64,000 nucleotides of DNA from Streptomyces sp. NBC_00663 (GCF_036226885.1 NZ_CP109027.1:9486001-9550000), one strand, 5' to 3'. Positions 1 to 9,089 are shown, counted from the first letter of the stretch. Numbers and translations are program-made. Notes: a model not told the origin generated them from the letters alone.

Positions 1-182
1 CCTGCTGAGAAACCCGGTCATACCTGGCACGACAGCGACACCCCGCGCCCACCGCACTCCGCGGCGGGCGCAGGCGCGCGAGGAAACCCCGCCATGCAAT
101 CCACTGTGACACCGGGTGAGAACGAGATCAGGGAGTGATCGTCACCGAGGTCCTTGGCTGGGTCGGCGCCGGCTGGGCGGTG

Positions 183-788
183 TCACGCAGGGGTGCCGAG
201 CGGCGGGTGTTCGAGCACGCGGGGCTTGTACTCGACCAGTTGGATGCCGCCGTCGAAGGTGCGGTGTTCGGTCATCTCCAGGGCGACGTCCGGATAGCCG
301 TCGTAGATGCGCTCTTCGCCTGTGGCCCCGGTGATCACCGGGAACATCACGACCCGGAAGCGGTCGACGAGTCCGGCTCGCAGCAGGGACCGGGACAGGC
401 TGAGGCTGCCGATCGTGCTGAGGAGCCCCGAGCCACTCGACTTCATGGCGCGGACCGTCTCGACGGCGTCCTCGCGCACGAGCGTGGAGTTGGCCCACGT
501 CAGGGGCTCCTCGAGCGAGGAGGAGAACACCACCTTGGATGCCCTCGTGAGCTCGTCGACGGACGCCTCTTCCTCGGGCCGGAACTCGTCCTGGCCACTG
601 GGGACCTCGCCTGCGGCGAAGCCCGACATCAAGCGGTAGGTGTTCGCTCCCATCAAGTAGGTGACCTCGGGCTGCTTGCCGAGCCAGGCGAGATACTCCG
701 GGCTCTCCAGGCCCCAGAACCCGGGCCATCCCTCTCCCGATGCGTAGCCGTCGAGGGAGGTGATGAAGTCGACGAGAAGCTCCGACAT
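183..788 (-). CDS. Dihydrofolate reductase-like protein (RibD C-terminal domain family)
   Basis: A 201-residue cytosolic protein of the DHFR/RibD-C fold, an NADPH-dependent reductase family whose actinobacterial stand-alone members mostly have no known substrate. The sequence shows the family opening (SLDGYASGEG near residue 11), the TYLMGANTYRLM segment near residue 44, and a glycine-rich GSGLLSTIGS nucleotide-binding stretch in the C-terminal half. The length is usual for the single-domain family. The ATG start sits just after an AGGAAAGGAC Shine-Dalgarno region. It appears monocistronic. The family call is firm; the substrate is unknown. Confidence 0.88.
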   Translation of the reverse strand: MSELLVDFITSLDGYASGEGWPGFWGLESPEYLAWLGKQPEVTYLMGANTYRLMSGFAAGEVPSGQDEFRPEEEASVDELTRASKVVFSSSLEEPLTWANSTLVREDAVETVRAMKSSGSGLLSTIGSLSLSRSLLRAGLVDRFRVVMFPVITGATGEERIYDGYPDVALEMTEHRTFDGGIQLVEYKPRVLEHPPLGTPA

Positions 789-1030
789 GGCAGTGTCCTT
801 TCCTGGGGTGTCACGAGCTTGGACCGACCGGGAGCCACAAACTCATCGGCCGCGCCGTGGAGCAACGAGAAAACCCATGACAACGCCGTCGATCAGGTCG
901 AGGAACGGTTGCTGATGTCGGCGGAGCCGGTTGCTCCGGTGGCGACCCGGCGCTGTGCCAGGGACTCCTCGGCCGCCTGGCACGGGTGGCGGCGGCGCCA
1001 GTACGGGTGTGAGTAGTTGCGGTACAGAAA

Positions 1031-1132
1031 GTGCCGCTGGCCGGGGCTGCCGCGCTGCTGCGTGTGCTGGTGGGGGTTCATTGCCCGCACGATGTGCTCG
1101 CCGGCGTAACGCTCGGCGGTGCTCTGGGATCA
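1031..1132 (+). pseudogene. Remnant of a PAP2-family phosphatase C-terminus
   Basis: About 34 codons read like the C-terminal active-site end of a PAP2 (type 2 phosphatidic acid phosphatase) enzyme. RVLVGVHCPHD fits the RxxxxxHxxxD motif and is followed by the usual VLAGVTLGGALG helix. A stop codon lies just upstream in frame and no N-terminal half was found, so this looks like a decayed fragment. It lies in an otherwise gene-free stretch from 789 to 1293, in which I see nothing else convincing. Confidence 0.5.
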
Positions 1133-1293
1133 TTCCGCCTCAACCTTCCCAGCCGTGATGCCACCTCCTGGGCAAGGGGCATGAACGCGAGCAGCACCGC
1201 CGCCACGACAGTTTCGCCACCGGCGGGGGGCATCCGAAGCCAAGAGCGGTAACCGCCCCTACGCTTCGTCGCGCGCAACGTTGCGGGCGCCGG

Positions 1294-2175
1294 TCAGGGC
1301 TGGAGGTTCTCCAGGTCCTCCAGGAGGCTGGGGTGCTTGGGCTCCCAGCCGAGTGCCTGCCGGGTGTACGCGCTGGACGAGGGCTGGTCGCTTGCGAAGA
1401 TCTGGCCGAGGGGGCCGAAGGTCTCCGGCGGCACCGACTCGACCGGCAGGCTCAGGCGTCGGCCGATGACCGTGGCGATGTCGCGGACGGTGTCCCCTTC
1501 GTCGGCCACGGCATGCCAGGCGGTACCCGCTTCCGCCTGTTCCAGGGCGAGCCGGAAGAGGACTGCCGCGTCGAGCGCGTGCACGGCCGGCCAGCGCTGT
1601 GCTCCGTCGCCGGGGTAGCCGGACACTCCGGTCCGGCGTGCGATGTCGGTCAGCAGGCCGGCGAATCCACCGGAGCCCTGGTTTTGCACCGTGCGCGGCA
1701 GTCGTACGGCGCTGCTGCGGACCCCGTGCGAGGACAGGGCCAGGACCGACGTGACCGCACGACTGCGACCGCCGACGGGCCCCTCGGTCATCAGCGGGTC
1801 GGTCTCGGTGGAGGCGCGGCCGGGGACGTAGGGGGTGCCGGAGCAGGTGACGAGGGGGCGGTCGCTGCCGACGAGTGCCTCGCCGAGGGTCGCGAGGGCG
1901 GCGCCCTCCTCCGCGACCGACTTCGCGAGGGCGTCGGGGCTGCTGAAGTCGTGGCCGAACGCGAGGTGGATCACCCCGTCGGCCCGGGCGGCGCCGGCAC
2001 GAAGGGTGTCCAGGTCGGCGAGGGCTCCCCGGAGTGGCTCGGCCCCGGCCGCCTCGACGGCCTGGGCGGATGCGCTGGAGCGAGCGAGTGCGAGGACGGT
2101 GTGGCCGTGGTCGAGCAGTTCGGCGACGACGGCGGAACCGATCAGTCCAGTGCCGCCGGTGACGAAAACGCGCAT
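1294..2175 (-). CDS. NAD(P)-binding SDR-family epimerase/reductase
   Basis: A 293-residue atypical or extended short-chain dehydrogenase. It opens with a Rossmann strand and the GGTGLIGS nucleotide-binding loop (residues 7-14), with an acidic or amide-rich second strand as in NAD(P)-dependent epimerase-like proteins. I do not see a clear YxxxK catalytic pair, so it belongs with the atypical SDRs that act as reductases or as binding proteins. It is transcribed divergently from a TetR regulator, and the shared 79-bp spacer holds two identical operators. That arrangement strongly suggests repression by the neighbouring regulator, perhaps relieved by the enzyme's own substrate. The substrate is unknown. 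Confidence 0.85.
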   Translation of the reverse strand: MRVFVTGGTGLIGSAVVAELLDHGHTVLALARSSASAQAVEAAGAEPLRGALADLDTLRAGAARADGVIHLAFGHDFSSPDALAKSVAEEGAALATLGEALVGSDRPLVTCSGTPYVPGRASTETDPLMTEGPVGGRSRAVTSVLALSSHGVRSSAVRLPRTVQNQGSGGFAGLLTDIARRTGVSGYPGDGAQRWPAVHALDAAVLFRLALEQAEAGTAWHAVADEGDTVRDIATVIGRRLSLPVESVPPETFGPLGQIFASDQPSSSAYTRQALGWEPKHPSLLEDLENLQP

Positions 2176-2192
2176 GGGAAACTCCCCCAGAA

Positions 2193-2249
2193 GTGATGGG
2201 ACTCTTGTCCCATCACTCTACTCCAGTGATGGGACAAGAGTCCCATCAC
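2193..2249. promoter_or_regulatory. Twin TetR-type operators between SDR and tetR genes
   Basis: Two 24-bp palindromes lie at 2193-2216 and 2226-2249. Each has perfect 9-bp arms GTGATGGGA / TCCCATCAC around a 6-bp centre (CTCTTG in one, CAAGAG in the other), so one site is the exact reverse complement of the other. Their centres are 33 bp apart, about three helical turns. They fill the spacer between the divergent start codons, which is the classical layout for a TetR repressor controlling itself and its neighbour. Confidence 0.88.
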
Positions 2250-2254
2250 CTAGG

Positions 2255-2842
2255 ATGGTGACCATGGGCAGATGGGAACCAGGCGCACGCGAACGCCTTG
2301 TCGTGGCCGCCGTCGACCTGTTCACCGAGCAGGGGTACGACGCCACGACGGTCGCGCAGATCGCCGAACGCGCAGGAGTCACCAAGAGCACCTTTTTCCG
2401 GCACTTCCCCGACAAGCGCGAGCTGCTGGTGGCCGGACAGGAGACGTTGAGCCGACTGCTGACCGAGGGGATCGCCGACGCGCCCGCCGATGCCAGCCCG
2501 CTTGAGTCGGTCGCCGCCGGTCTGGAGCGCGCATGCAGCGCCATGGGCCCCATGAGCCGCGAACTCGCGCCCCGCCTGAAAGCGGCCGTCGCCGCCAGCG
2601 CCGAACTCCAAGAGCGGGACGCCCTCAAGAGCGTCAGCCTCGCGGCCGCCATGACAACCGCACTGGTCGCCCGCGGCGTGCCCGATCCGACTGCCGCCCT
2701 GGCGGGTGAACTGGGCGTCCTGGCCTTCAAACGGGGATACGCCCAATGGTCCGAGGGCGACCGCGACGGCAAGGACGAACTTGCCGGGTACACCCTGACG
2801 GCCCTTGACGAACTGCGTGCGGCGAGCGCCTCGCTGGGCTGA
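2255..2842 (+). CDS. TetR/AcrR-family transcriptional regulator
   Basis: A 195-residue one-component regulator. The N-terminal helix-turn-helix is clear (TTVAQIAERAGVTKSTFFRHF, roughly residues 32-52), and the rest is the helical ligand-binding domain typical of the family. Possible starts are ATG 2255, GTG 2258 or ATG 2264; all lie just past the downstream operator copy, so the mRNA leader is very short. It is divergent from the SDR gene and very likely represses both genes through the twin palindromes. The ligand is unknown. Confidence 0.9.
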   Translation: MVTMGRWEPGARERLVVAAVDLFTEQGYDATTVAQIAERAGVTKSTFFRHFPDKRELLVAGQETLSRLLTEGIADAPADASPLESVAAGLERACSAMGPMSRELAPRLKAAVAASAELQERDALKSVSLAAAMTTALVARGVPDPTAALAGELGVLAFKRGYAQWSEGDRDGKDELAGYTLTALDELRAASASLG

Positions 2843-2893
2843 CCGCCGCGACACCTCCGCCACCCGGACGGCGTGCAGGGCATGCACAGGGGC

Positions 2894-4273
2894 TCAGGAG
2901 GGGAGGGAAGGCAGGCGGCCGTCGTCGATGGCCTCGGTGAAGGTGGTGTAGTCGTCCCTGGTCTGCTGGGCGTAGCCGACGGCGAAGGCGGCGACGGCCC
3001 GGTCGAAGGAGTCGTCGTCGCCCAGGTAGGCGGCGATGGCGGCGCGGTTTCCGGAGCGGGCGTGGCCGCGGGCCAGCGTGCGGCCGCAGAGGCCGGCGTA
3101 CCGGTGCATCAGGCTGTCGGACAGGCTCTGGACGGCCGCGGACCCCTTCATGTCGAGCAACTGCCGCCAGTAGAAGTGGCGTCCGGTGGGCCCGGTCGAC
3201 CAACCGAGGAAGATGTCACCGAAAGCCTGGAGCAACCGCTGTCCTTCGACGACGCGCTGTCCCTCGTGGGTGATGGGCACCTTCACGTAGGGGGCGAGGA
3301 CGGAGGGTTCGGCCTCCTTGGCCTGTAGCAGCAGGAGTTCGCCCGCTACGCGCCCCTCCAGCAGCAGGACCCAGCAGCGGGTCCCGACGCTGCCGATACC
3401 GACGACCTTGCGCGCCGCGTCCAGGATGCGGAAGCGGTCCAGCAGGCTGGCCTGGGCCGACGGCAGGGTGGCGCGATAGTCCTCGAAGGCGTGCTTCACC
3501 GTGGCCCGCTCCTCCTCCCCGACCGGTTCGACCAGGGGCGGCGCGTGGACGAACCGGGGCCGCCCGTCGGGACCGGGTGCGGTGAGCTTGGCGACGGCCT
3601 TGCTGCTGTCCGTCTGTCGCGCCTGGTCCAGGCTGCGCTTCAGCCGGGCTTGCTGCATCGAGTTGCCGACCTCCTGGAGCAGGTCGTCGGCCGCGATGTG
3701 CTCGTACCAGACGGCGAGTTCGGTGGAGGAGGCGAGCTTGCCCAGATGCGTGCGGTAGCCACGGGCGGCCTCGGTCGCCGCGGCTGCGGCGGTCTCCTGG
3801 GTCGCGCCGTTGTCGAGTGCGGCCACCACGATGCTGGCGGCCAAACGCTTGACGTCCCATTCGAAGGGGCCGGGCAGGGTCTCGTCGAAGTCGTCCAGGT
3901 CGAAGACCAGCCGGCGCTCCGGGGAGGCGAACAGGCCGAAGTTGGACAGGTGCGCGTCTCCCGAGAGCTGAACGACCAGCCCGGAGTCCGGAAGGCCGGC
4001 CAGGTCGGCGGCCATGACGGCGGGAGTTCCCCGGTAGAAGGCGGACAGGGAACCCGTCATGCGGCTGTAGCGGAACGGCAGCAGCTCGGGGATCCGCGGC
4101 GCGGCCTCCTCTTCGAGGATCTCCACGAGGTCGCGTCGCTGCGTGGAGGGGGTCCACTCCCCGTGCCTGACCAGGGGAAGGCGTTCGCGCGTCGCCCGCC
4201 CAGTGGCGAAGGGATCCTCGGATGCGGGGCCCCCTGCATGCGGCTGGCCGGGGGAGCGAGGGGGCGTGGACAC
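2894..4273 (-). CDS. DUF2252 family protein
   Basis: A 459-residue member of DUF2252, a protein-kinase-like fold (HipA/aminoglycoside phosphotransferase-type) common in actinomycetes with no settled function. Visible kinase-like signatures are GDAHLSNFG, resembling the HxDxxxxN catalytic loop, followed by DLDDFDE, resembling the metal-binding DxD. I chose the GTG at 4273 because AGGAG lies 7 bases upstream; an in-frame ATG at 4360 would add 29 low-complexity residues with no ribosome site. Neighbours are small stress-type proteins (amphi-Trp, SHOCT, DUF6325), a grouping often seen in Streptomyces. Cytosolic; activity unproven. Confidence 0.88.
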   Translation of the reverse strand: MSTPPRSPGQPHAGGPASEDPFATGRATRERLPLVRHGEWTPSTQRRDLVEILEEEAAPRIPELLPFRYSRMTGSLSAFYRGTPAVMAADLAGLPDSGLVVQLSGDAHLSNFGLFASPERRLVFDLDDFDETLPGPFEWDVKRLAASIVVAALDNGATQETAAAAATEAARGYRTHLGKLASSTELAVWYEHIAADDLLQEVGNSMQQARLKRSLDQARQTDSSKAVAKLTAPGPDGRPRFVHAPPLVEPVGEEERATVKHAFEDYRATLPSAQASLLDRFRILDAARKVVGIGSVGTRCWVLLLEGRVAGELLLLQAKEAEPSVLAPYVKVPITHEGQRVVEGQRLLQAFGDIFLGWSTGPTGRHFYWRQLLDMKGSAAVQSLSDSLMHRYAGLCGRTLARGHARSGNRAAIAAYLGDDDSFDRAVAAFAVGYAQQTRDDYTTFTEAIDDGRLPSLPS

Positions 4274-4487
4274 GGGATGGCTCCTATGGTGCGGGCCTCG
4301 GGCGAGGAGCGTGCTGCGGGATGTCATCACGGGCCGGTCGCCGGCCGTGTGCCTGTTCACGAGTCTTCTTCCAGCGTCCCACGGCTGCCGACGGCCGCCA
4401 CTTCGGGCGACCGCTGCCTCGCCGGGCCAATGCGGCGAAGCGGCGTGACAATGAGAGACGTCCGGTGTTCAGGATCTGGGAGGCACC

Positions 4488-4742
4488 GTGAGCGATCTCG
4501 AGTTCGAACAGAAGCGGACGCTGTCACGTGTCGAGGCGGCCGACCAGCTCGAGGCCGTGGCAGCCGCGCTCAGACGCGGTGGTCAGGCGGAGCTGGACCT
4601 CGGCCCGGGTCGGCTGACGGTGCGGATCCCGGACGAGCTCCGCACCGAGATCGAGGTCGAGCTGGAGGACGGCGAGATAGACCTGGAGATCGAAATGTCC
4701 TGGCAGACGCCGCAGCCCCACGGGGCGGCGCACAAGGACTGA
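4488..4742 (+). CDS. amphi-Trp domain-containing protein
   Basis: An 84-residue cytosolic protein made almost entirely of the amphi-Trp domain, a small alpha/beta module of unknown role found in actinobacteria and archaea. It shows the N-terminal helix (EFEQKRTLSRVEAADQLEAV), a glycine-turn segment and the acidic ELEDGEIDLEIEMSW strand ending in the conserved tryptophan. The GTG start has GGGAGG 4-5 bases upstream. It is convergent with the following SHOCT gene and belongs to the DUF2252/SHOCT/DUF6325 group. Confidence 0.85.
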   Translation: MSDLEFEQKRTLSRVEAADQLEAVAAALRRGGQAELDLGPGRLTVRIPDELRTEIEVELEDGEIDLEIEMSWQTPQPHGAAHKD

Positions 4743-4770
4743 CGGGTCGCGGCCCCGTTCCCGGCGCGCG

Positions 4771-5073
4771 TCAGCCGAGGATCTGGCGCTTCTGCGCCTG
4801 CATCTCCTCGTCGGTCAGGACTCCCTGTGCCTTGAGGTCGGCGAGCTGCTTGAGCTGGTCGATCTTGCTGGTCATGTCGTCGCCGCCGGAGGACGGCGCC
4901 GCCGTCTGGGGCGGAGCCGGCGCTTGGGCGGCGGCAGGCTGTTCGTAAGCGGGCTGCCGCTGCTCCTGCTCGGCCCAGCGGCCGGCCTGACGCCTGGAGA
5001 CGCGGTTGGACACCGCGGTGGCAGTGCCTGAGATCACCGCGGTCCGTGCGATGCCTCGAAGAAGTCCTGGCAT
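4771..5073 (-). CDS. SHOCT domain-containing protein
   Basis: A 100-residue protein with a short N-terminal basic/alanine region, a proline-alanine-glutamine linker (residues 40-62) and a C-terminal SHOCT helix pair (KIDQLKQLADLKAQGVLTDE, residues 69-88). SHOCT motifs are short oligomerisation elements at the ends of membrane-associated or stress proteins. No clear transmembrane helix is present. It may form a unit with the DUF6325 gene just upstream on the same strand (92-bp gap). Function unknown. Confidence 0.82.
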   Translation of the reverse strand: MPGLLRGIARTAVISGTATAVSNRVSRRQAGRWAEQEQRQPAYEQPAAAQAPAPPQTAAPSSGGDDMTSKIDQLKQLADLKAQGVLTDEEMQAQKRQILG

Positions 5074-5165
5074 GCTGCGTCATCTCCCAAGTCGAGTGAT
5101 GAAGGGGTGAGTGCGGGCGTAGCCGTTGTGAGGTCAGGCCGCGTGTCGTCGGGGTCGGTGCTGCG

Positions 5166-5633
5166 TCAGATGTTCACCGGTCCGCTCGACGTCTGCGGGG
5201 TGGTCTGCTCGATCGCGTCCAGCGACGCGAGCAGGGCCTGCACCGGGATCCTTCCGCTGGCCACCATCGCGGCGCCGCCCCGTCGCAGCTCGCGGGCCAG
5301 TGGCGCGGCCCAGGTGTTCTCGTACACGAGGATCGCGGCGGAGCTGTCGGCCTCCAGCGCCGCGGCGGCGTCCTGGAGGTCGCTGTGGTCGAGCAGGCCC
5401 GAGGAGGCTCCCTCGAACATCGTCAGGTCGACCCCCTCGCCGATCTCCTGAAGTTCCAGCCCGGCCACCGAGCCGTCCGCTTCCTTGCGGACGAACACCA
5501 AGTCGAGGATGCGGATGATGCCGCGGTCGACGAGGTCGAGGAGCAGGGGAAATCCCTGTCCCGTCATGCGGTTGCCGGGGAATTCGAGGACCAGGTAGTC
5601 GACAGGTCCCATGTCTTCGAGCTCTGCGTTCAC
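5166..5633 (-). CDS. DUF6325 family protein
   Basis: A 155-residue cytosolic protein of the DUF6325 family, recognised by the opening MGPVDYLVLEFPGN and the middle DRGIIRILDLVFVRK, ending in a helix that precedes a variable tail. In actinomycetes these proteins sit beside SHOCT-domain genes, as here. I chose the GTG at 5633 because GGGAG lies 7 bases upstream; longer in-frame starts extend into non-homologous sequence. Role unknown, possibly membrane or stress homeostasis from its neighbours. Confidence 0.82.
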   Translation of the reverse strand: MNAELEDMGPVDYLVLEFPGNRMTGQGFPLLLDLVDRGIIRILDLVFVRKEADGSVAGLELQEIGEGVDLTMFEGASSGLLDHSDLQDAAAALEADSSAAILVYENTWAAPLARELRRGGAAMVASGRIPVQALLASLDAIEQTTPQTSSGPVNI

Positions 5634-5860
5634 GACCACTCCCAAAAGCGGATTCGGTCCTACGTGGCGTCCGGAGCAAGTGCACCTGGGCCGGCACGTA
5701 GGCGACCGCAAGGGTGACTCCCGTCAGCCCATTCCAGCATCGGGCGGGCGCCCCCGCACCTCGTGCCGGACCGGGACCCGACGACGACCAGGGCCTCGGG
5801 TGTACGCCACCGCACCGCCCGGCTCATGTGGTAGAGGGCTGCTGCCGGTCCCGACGACGC

Positions 5861-6730
5861 CTACGTCTGGATGACGAGCCGGACCTGGTCGAACTTGCGT
5901 GCGGCGAGGTCTTCCGGGCGGATGAGCCAGTAGAGGGCGCCTTCGCCGCCCCACACCATGTTCGTCTCGTGGTCACCGGCGAACTGCGCGAGCAGCACCC
6001 ATCGTTCGGCTTCCTCGTCCAGCGGTGGGTCCCCCCGCTCGCGCCTCTCCGCGAGAGTCGCGTTCGCGATGTCGTACTCCACCGGGCCCTGAAGAGGGCT
6101 GGCATGGCCGCCGATCTGGTGGTCGATCCGGGTGCGCAGGCGCGCGAAGGCACGCACGAACGCCGCGAGTTCGGCTGGAGTGTCGCGGCGGCGGGACGGC
6201 CAGACACACATGTCGCCCAGCAGCGCCCGTCTGGTCTGCGGCAGCCACAGATCAGGTGCACTCTGTTCGCTCTCCGCGGTGAGTTCCACCCGCGGGTACG
6301 ACTCCAGAACAGGTGGCGTCTCAGCCAGGAAGACAGGTGTGTTCTCCGGTACGTACAGCACCTGGGCGCCGGCCCAGGTCTCGGCGTCGTCGACGCACAC
6401 GACGGCGTCTGCGTGCGTCTGACCGTCGAAGTAGAAGAAGAGAAGGGTTCCGTCCTGCGGGAACTCCTCGCCGAGCCCCTCTTGGGGCAGAGCGGCACAC
6501 CGCACCGACGCGATGAACGCCAAGGGCCCGTGGTCAGGCCATTCGGGCCAGCCGACCCCGGCGGGCAGGTGCGGGGTCCCGCCGAGAACCGCCACGACCT
6601 GCTCGCCGGCGTGCGCCCGGCGCAGGCGTGCACAAGGACGCAGGAGCGCTGTCCAGCGCTGGGCCAGATCGCCGGGAGGATACGCGTCGGCAAGCTGGGA
6701 GTACGGCCCATCGGACATGCCGTGCATCAT
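5861..6730 (-). CDS. DUF1963 (YwqG-like) protein
   Basis: A protein of about 289 residues with the DUF1963/YwqG fold. Family marks are GGTPHLPAGVGWPEW near the first third (the G-G-x-P-x-L-P motif), LAFIASVRCAALP, the FFYFDGQ strand and a C-terminal segment ending WLIRPEDLAARKFDQ. YwqG proteins are cytosolic and of unknown function, often near immunity or stress genes. Start ATG 6730 has a GGGAT site; an in-frame ATG at 6880 would add 50 residues without family similarity. It appears single. Confidence 0.83.
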   Translation of the reverse strand: MMHGMSDGPYSQLADAYPPGDLAQRWTALLRPCARLRRAHAGEQVVAVLGGTPHLPAGVGWPEWPDHGPLAFIASVRCAALPQEGLGEEFPQDGTLLFFYFDGQTHADAVVCVDDAETWAGAQVLYVPENTPVFLAETPPVLESYPRVELTAESEQSAPDLWLPQTRRALLGDMCVWPSRRRDTPAELAAFVRAFARLRTRIDHQIGGHASPLQGPVEYDIANATLAERRERGDPPLDEEAERWVLLAQFAGDHETNMVWGGEGALYWLIRPEDLAARKFDQVRLVIQT

Positions 6731-6888
6731 GTCCGATCCCGCCGACACTGCCGTACCGAGGGCCTTCACGCTGTTGGCGTTCGAGCGGACGCCGGGGCGG
6801 CGGATCAGGGGCGGTGCTGGATACCCGTGGGTGCAGCAGGCCAAAGGCGGCCGTGCGCGGATACCGAGAAAGTAGCTCAAGCGTCCGG

Positions 6889-7206
6889 CTAGGACGAGGC
6901 GACGGAGACCTGAGCTGTCCAGGAGTCGGGTTGCCGAGGTGGATCCCAGGTCACCTCGACGTCGGCGTGATGGAAGTCGTGCGCGAGCGCCACGACCACG
7001 GCGGCCGCAGCGACCCGCGCTTCGGCCGCATCGGCGCTGGCCGGCACGTCGGCAAGGCGTCCACAGAGCATCCCGCCATCCTCGGTGAGCACACTGTGGC
7101 GATAGCCATCCGGCGTCGCCAGCAGAACGATGCTTCTCGGCATGCCTACTGGGGGCCGGGTCTTAGCCACACGCTCTCGCCACGCCATAAAGCCATTCAA
7201 CCTCAT
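6889..7206 (-). CDS. Small conserved hypothetical protein
   Basis: A 105-residue protein with no domain I can name. After a basic start (MAWRERVAKTRPP) it has alternating strand/helix text (SIVLLATPDGYRHSVLTEDG) and an alanine-rich helix (AAEARVAAAAVVVALAHDFH) ending in a WDPPRQPDSW loop. No signal peptide. It follows the membrane-protein gene on the same strand after 23 bp and probably shares its transcript. The reading frame has strongly GC-biased third positions, which supports coding. Confidence 0.6.
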   Translation of the reverse strand: MRLNGFMAWRERVAKTRPPVGMPRSIVLLATPDGYRHSVLTEDGGMLCGRLADVPASADAAEARVAAAAVVVALAHDFHHADVEVTWDPPRQPDSWTAQVSVASS

Positions 7207-7229
7207 GGGTGAGCACAGGCGTTGGTCGG

Positions 7230-8942
7230 TCACCGTCGTAATTCGCTGATCAGCAAACCCGTGTGCACGGCCAGAGCGAGAAGCGGGAGAACCAGGAATG
7301 CCTTGCCCATGCGTGAGAGCCGTGCCGTGTTCATCCGCAGCCCGAGCCCCCGGCGCCGTACGCCGACTGCCGCCAGGGCGAGTTGGAGGGCCTTCGCCAC
7401 CTCGTGCGCGGGCGACAGGTGGCTCTTCTCCCCGGGCAGCGGACCGACCGGGCACACCCGAGCCTGCCATTGCGCGTCGAAGGACACGACGGCCGAAGCC
7501 CAGCCGTTGCCACTGAGGCGCACCGCGTCGGCCGCGCCGGAAGGGGTCGGCAGCGACGCGTCAAGCCGGTCTGTGAGTCCGGCCGGCAACGGCTGACCGG
7601 GGAGCACGGCCAGCACCTTCTCCGGCGGCACATGCCGCACGGCATGGTCGAACTCCCACCACAGCTGCTCTCCTTCCCCGAGCCGGATGACCACCAGCCG
7701 GGACTGCTCCATCAGTTGAGCCACCGCCGACTGCCAGGCGTCCGAGGGGAAGTAGAGGCGTACGGCCCCCATGGGGGGAAGCCGCTCGTCGGGTCGGCCG
7801 ACGGCCACGACCGGGCCGAAGGCGCCGAGAACCGTGGCGAAGAGCTCCTCACGGGTCTCGATCCCCGCGAACTGCAACATCCCGGGCAGGGGGATGTCGC
7901 CCGTGCGCGCCGCCTCTTCGTCGTCCACGAAACTGCGCAGGTAGAGCACCGGAGCCTGCCCGGTGCGGGCCAGCGCCCGGATCGGGTCCGCCCGGGCCCG
8001 GGGCCGGCAGTGGCGCAGGAGAACGGATCCGGAGACCGCGAGCGTGAGGCTGCCGACCAACAGCAGTGCCCGGATACCGATGTTGATGTCCAGGTTCCAG
8101 GCCGTGATGGCGGCCGTGCCGCCGAAAATCCCTGCCAGCAAAACGACGTGCCCCAGGCCGGTCAGCAGACCGTGGAGCGATCGGTACCACCAGGGGCGGA
8201 CCGGGGTGAGCTCGCGGGCCATCCGCACGACATCGGACGCAATCCGCACACGGCGTCGGCGCCGTGCGAGGATCAGCCGGCTCGCAACGAAGGGCAGGGC
8301 GAGGGCGCCGTACGTCACGAACGAGCCGCGTTTGCGGGTGACGTCCGCCGCGATGCGCCGCCGTTCCCCCGCGACATCGTCCGGCACGTCACGCAGGTAC
8401 CTTGCCGCGAAGGCCAGATCGCACGCCGGGTCCGCTCGGGTCGGCAGGGCCCTGCCATGGCACGGGTCGTTCTCCTGCTCCGCCCAGGGATCCGTCGGCA
8501 CGGATCCCGTCCTGCGATAGCTTCGCCACCGCTCGAGTGACTCCGTCGCCAGTTCGAGCGAGGAGGTGGCGCGGTAGTGGCCGGGGGCCGCGGCGTGCTG
8601 GAGGGAGCGGGTCCCCGCGTCGATGTCCCGCAGCGCCGTCCGTTCCTGCTGTGTCAGTGCGGGGCCCGGGGGGTGTGCGACTGAGCGCAGGTGCGTTGCT
8701 GCGGAGACCAGCTCCTGGGCATGCCGAGGCGCGTCGTGGAGCATCCGCTGCTCGTGCAGCGACACGCACCAGGAGAGGAGCAGGTGGGCGGCGAGGTACA
8801 GCAGCGAGCAGGCGATGTAGGCCGACGCGCGCAGCGCGAACCCTTCAGGAAATCTCGTCCGGCCCACGGCGCCCCCCGGCGATCCGACGTGCACAGCATG
8901 GACCGACCGCCCACGAGCGCCGGTGCTGCGATTGTGCCGCAC
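7230..8942 (-). CDS. Multi-pass membrane protein with TIR-like cytosolic domain
   Basis: A 570-residue protein. Hydrophobic segments lie near residues 36-60, 205-225, 255-280 and 285-305, with a last one near 545-563. Residues about 325-470 form a soluble domain: a strand then acidic loop (PVLYLRSFVDDEEA), ELFATVLGAFGPVVAVGRP, and a C-terminal strand-helix with WWEFDHAV. Family members in actinomycetes are annotated only as membrane proteins. The order of strands and the late tryptophan/glutamate helix resemble TIR-type nucleotide-processing or signalling folds, which is my inference. The region between helices 1 and 2 is helical and probably extracytoplasmic or coiled. Confidence 0.65.
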   Translation of the reverse strand: MRHNRSTGARGRSVHAVHVGSPGGAVGRTRFPEGFALRASAYIACSLLYLAAHLLLSWCVSLHEQRMLHDAPRHAQELVSAATHLRSVAHPPGPALTQQERTALRDIDAGTRSLQHAAAPGHYRATSSLELATESLERWRSYRRTGSVPTDPWAEQENDPCHGRALPTRADPACDLAFAARYLRDVPDDVAGERRRIAADVTRKRGSFVTYGALALPFVASRLILARRRRRVRIASDVVRMARELTPVRPWWYRSLHGLLTGLGHVVLLAGIFGGTAAITAWNLDINIGIRALLLVGSLTLAVSGSVLLRHCRPRARADPIRALARTGQAPVLYLRSFVDDEEAARTGDIPLPGMLQFAGIETREELFATVLGAFGPVVAVGRPDERLPPMGAVRLYFPSDAWQSAVAQLMEQSRLVVIRLGEGEQLWWEFDHAVRHVPPEKVLAVLPGQPLPAGLTDRLDASLPTPSGAADAVRLSGNGWASAVVSFDAQWQARVCPVGPLPGEKSHLSPAHEVAKALQLALAAVGVRRRGLGLRMNTARLSRMGKAFLVLPLLALAVHTGLLISELRR

Positions 8943-9089
8943 GGTGACCGGCCCGTGGCCCGGAGTTCTGGAAGACGCTTCCGGCGCGTAGGGTCGGGCC
9001 GGGGATGAGCGTCTGCCGGTATGCGCGGTGCGGCGACGGCTGGGTGAGGGCGTCTCTGTGTGCCCCGTGGTCCGGCATTCCCGCCTTTC

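Noticed and set aside
1..182. A 14-codon frame at about 94-138 with an upstream AGGAAA
   Set aside because: Too short and without similarity; no evidence for a leader peptide.
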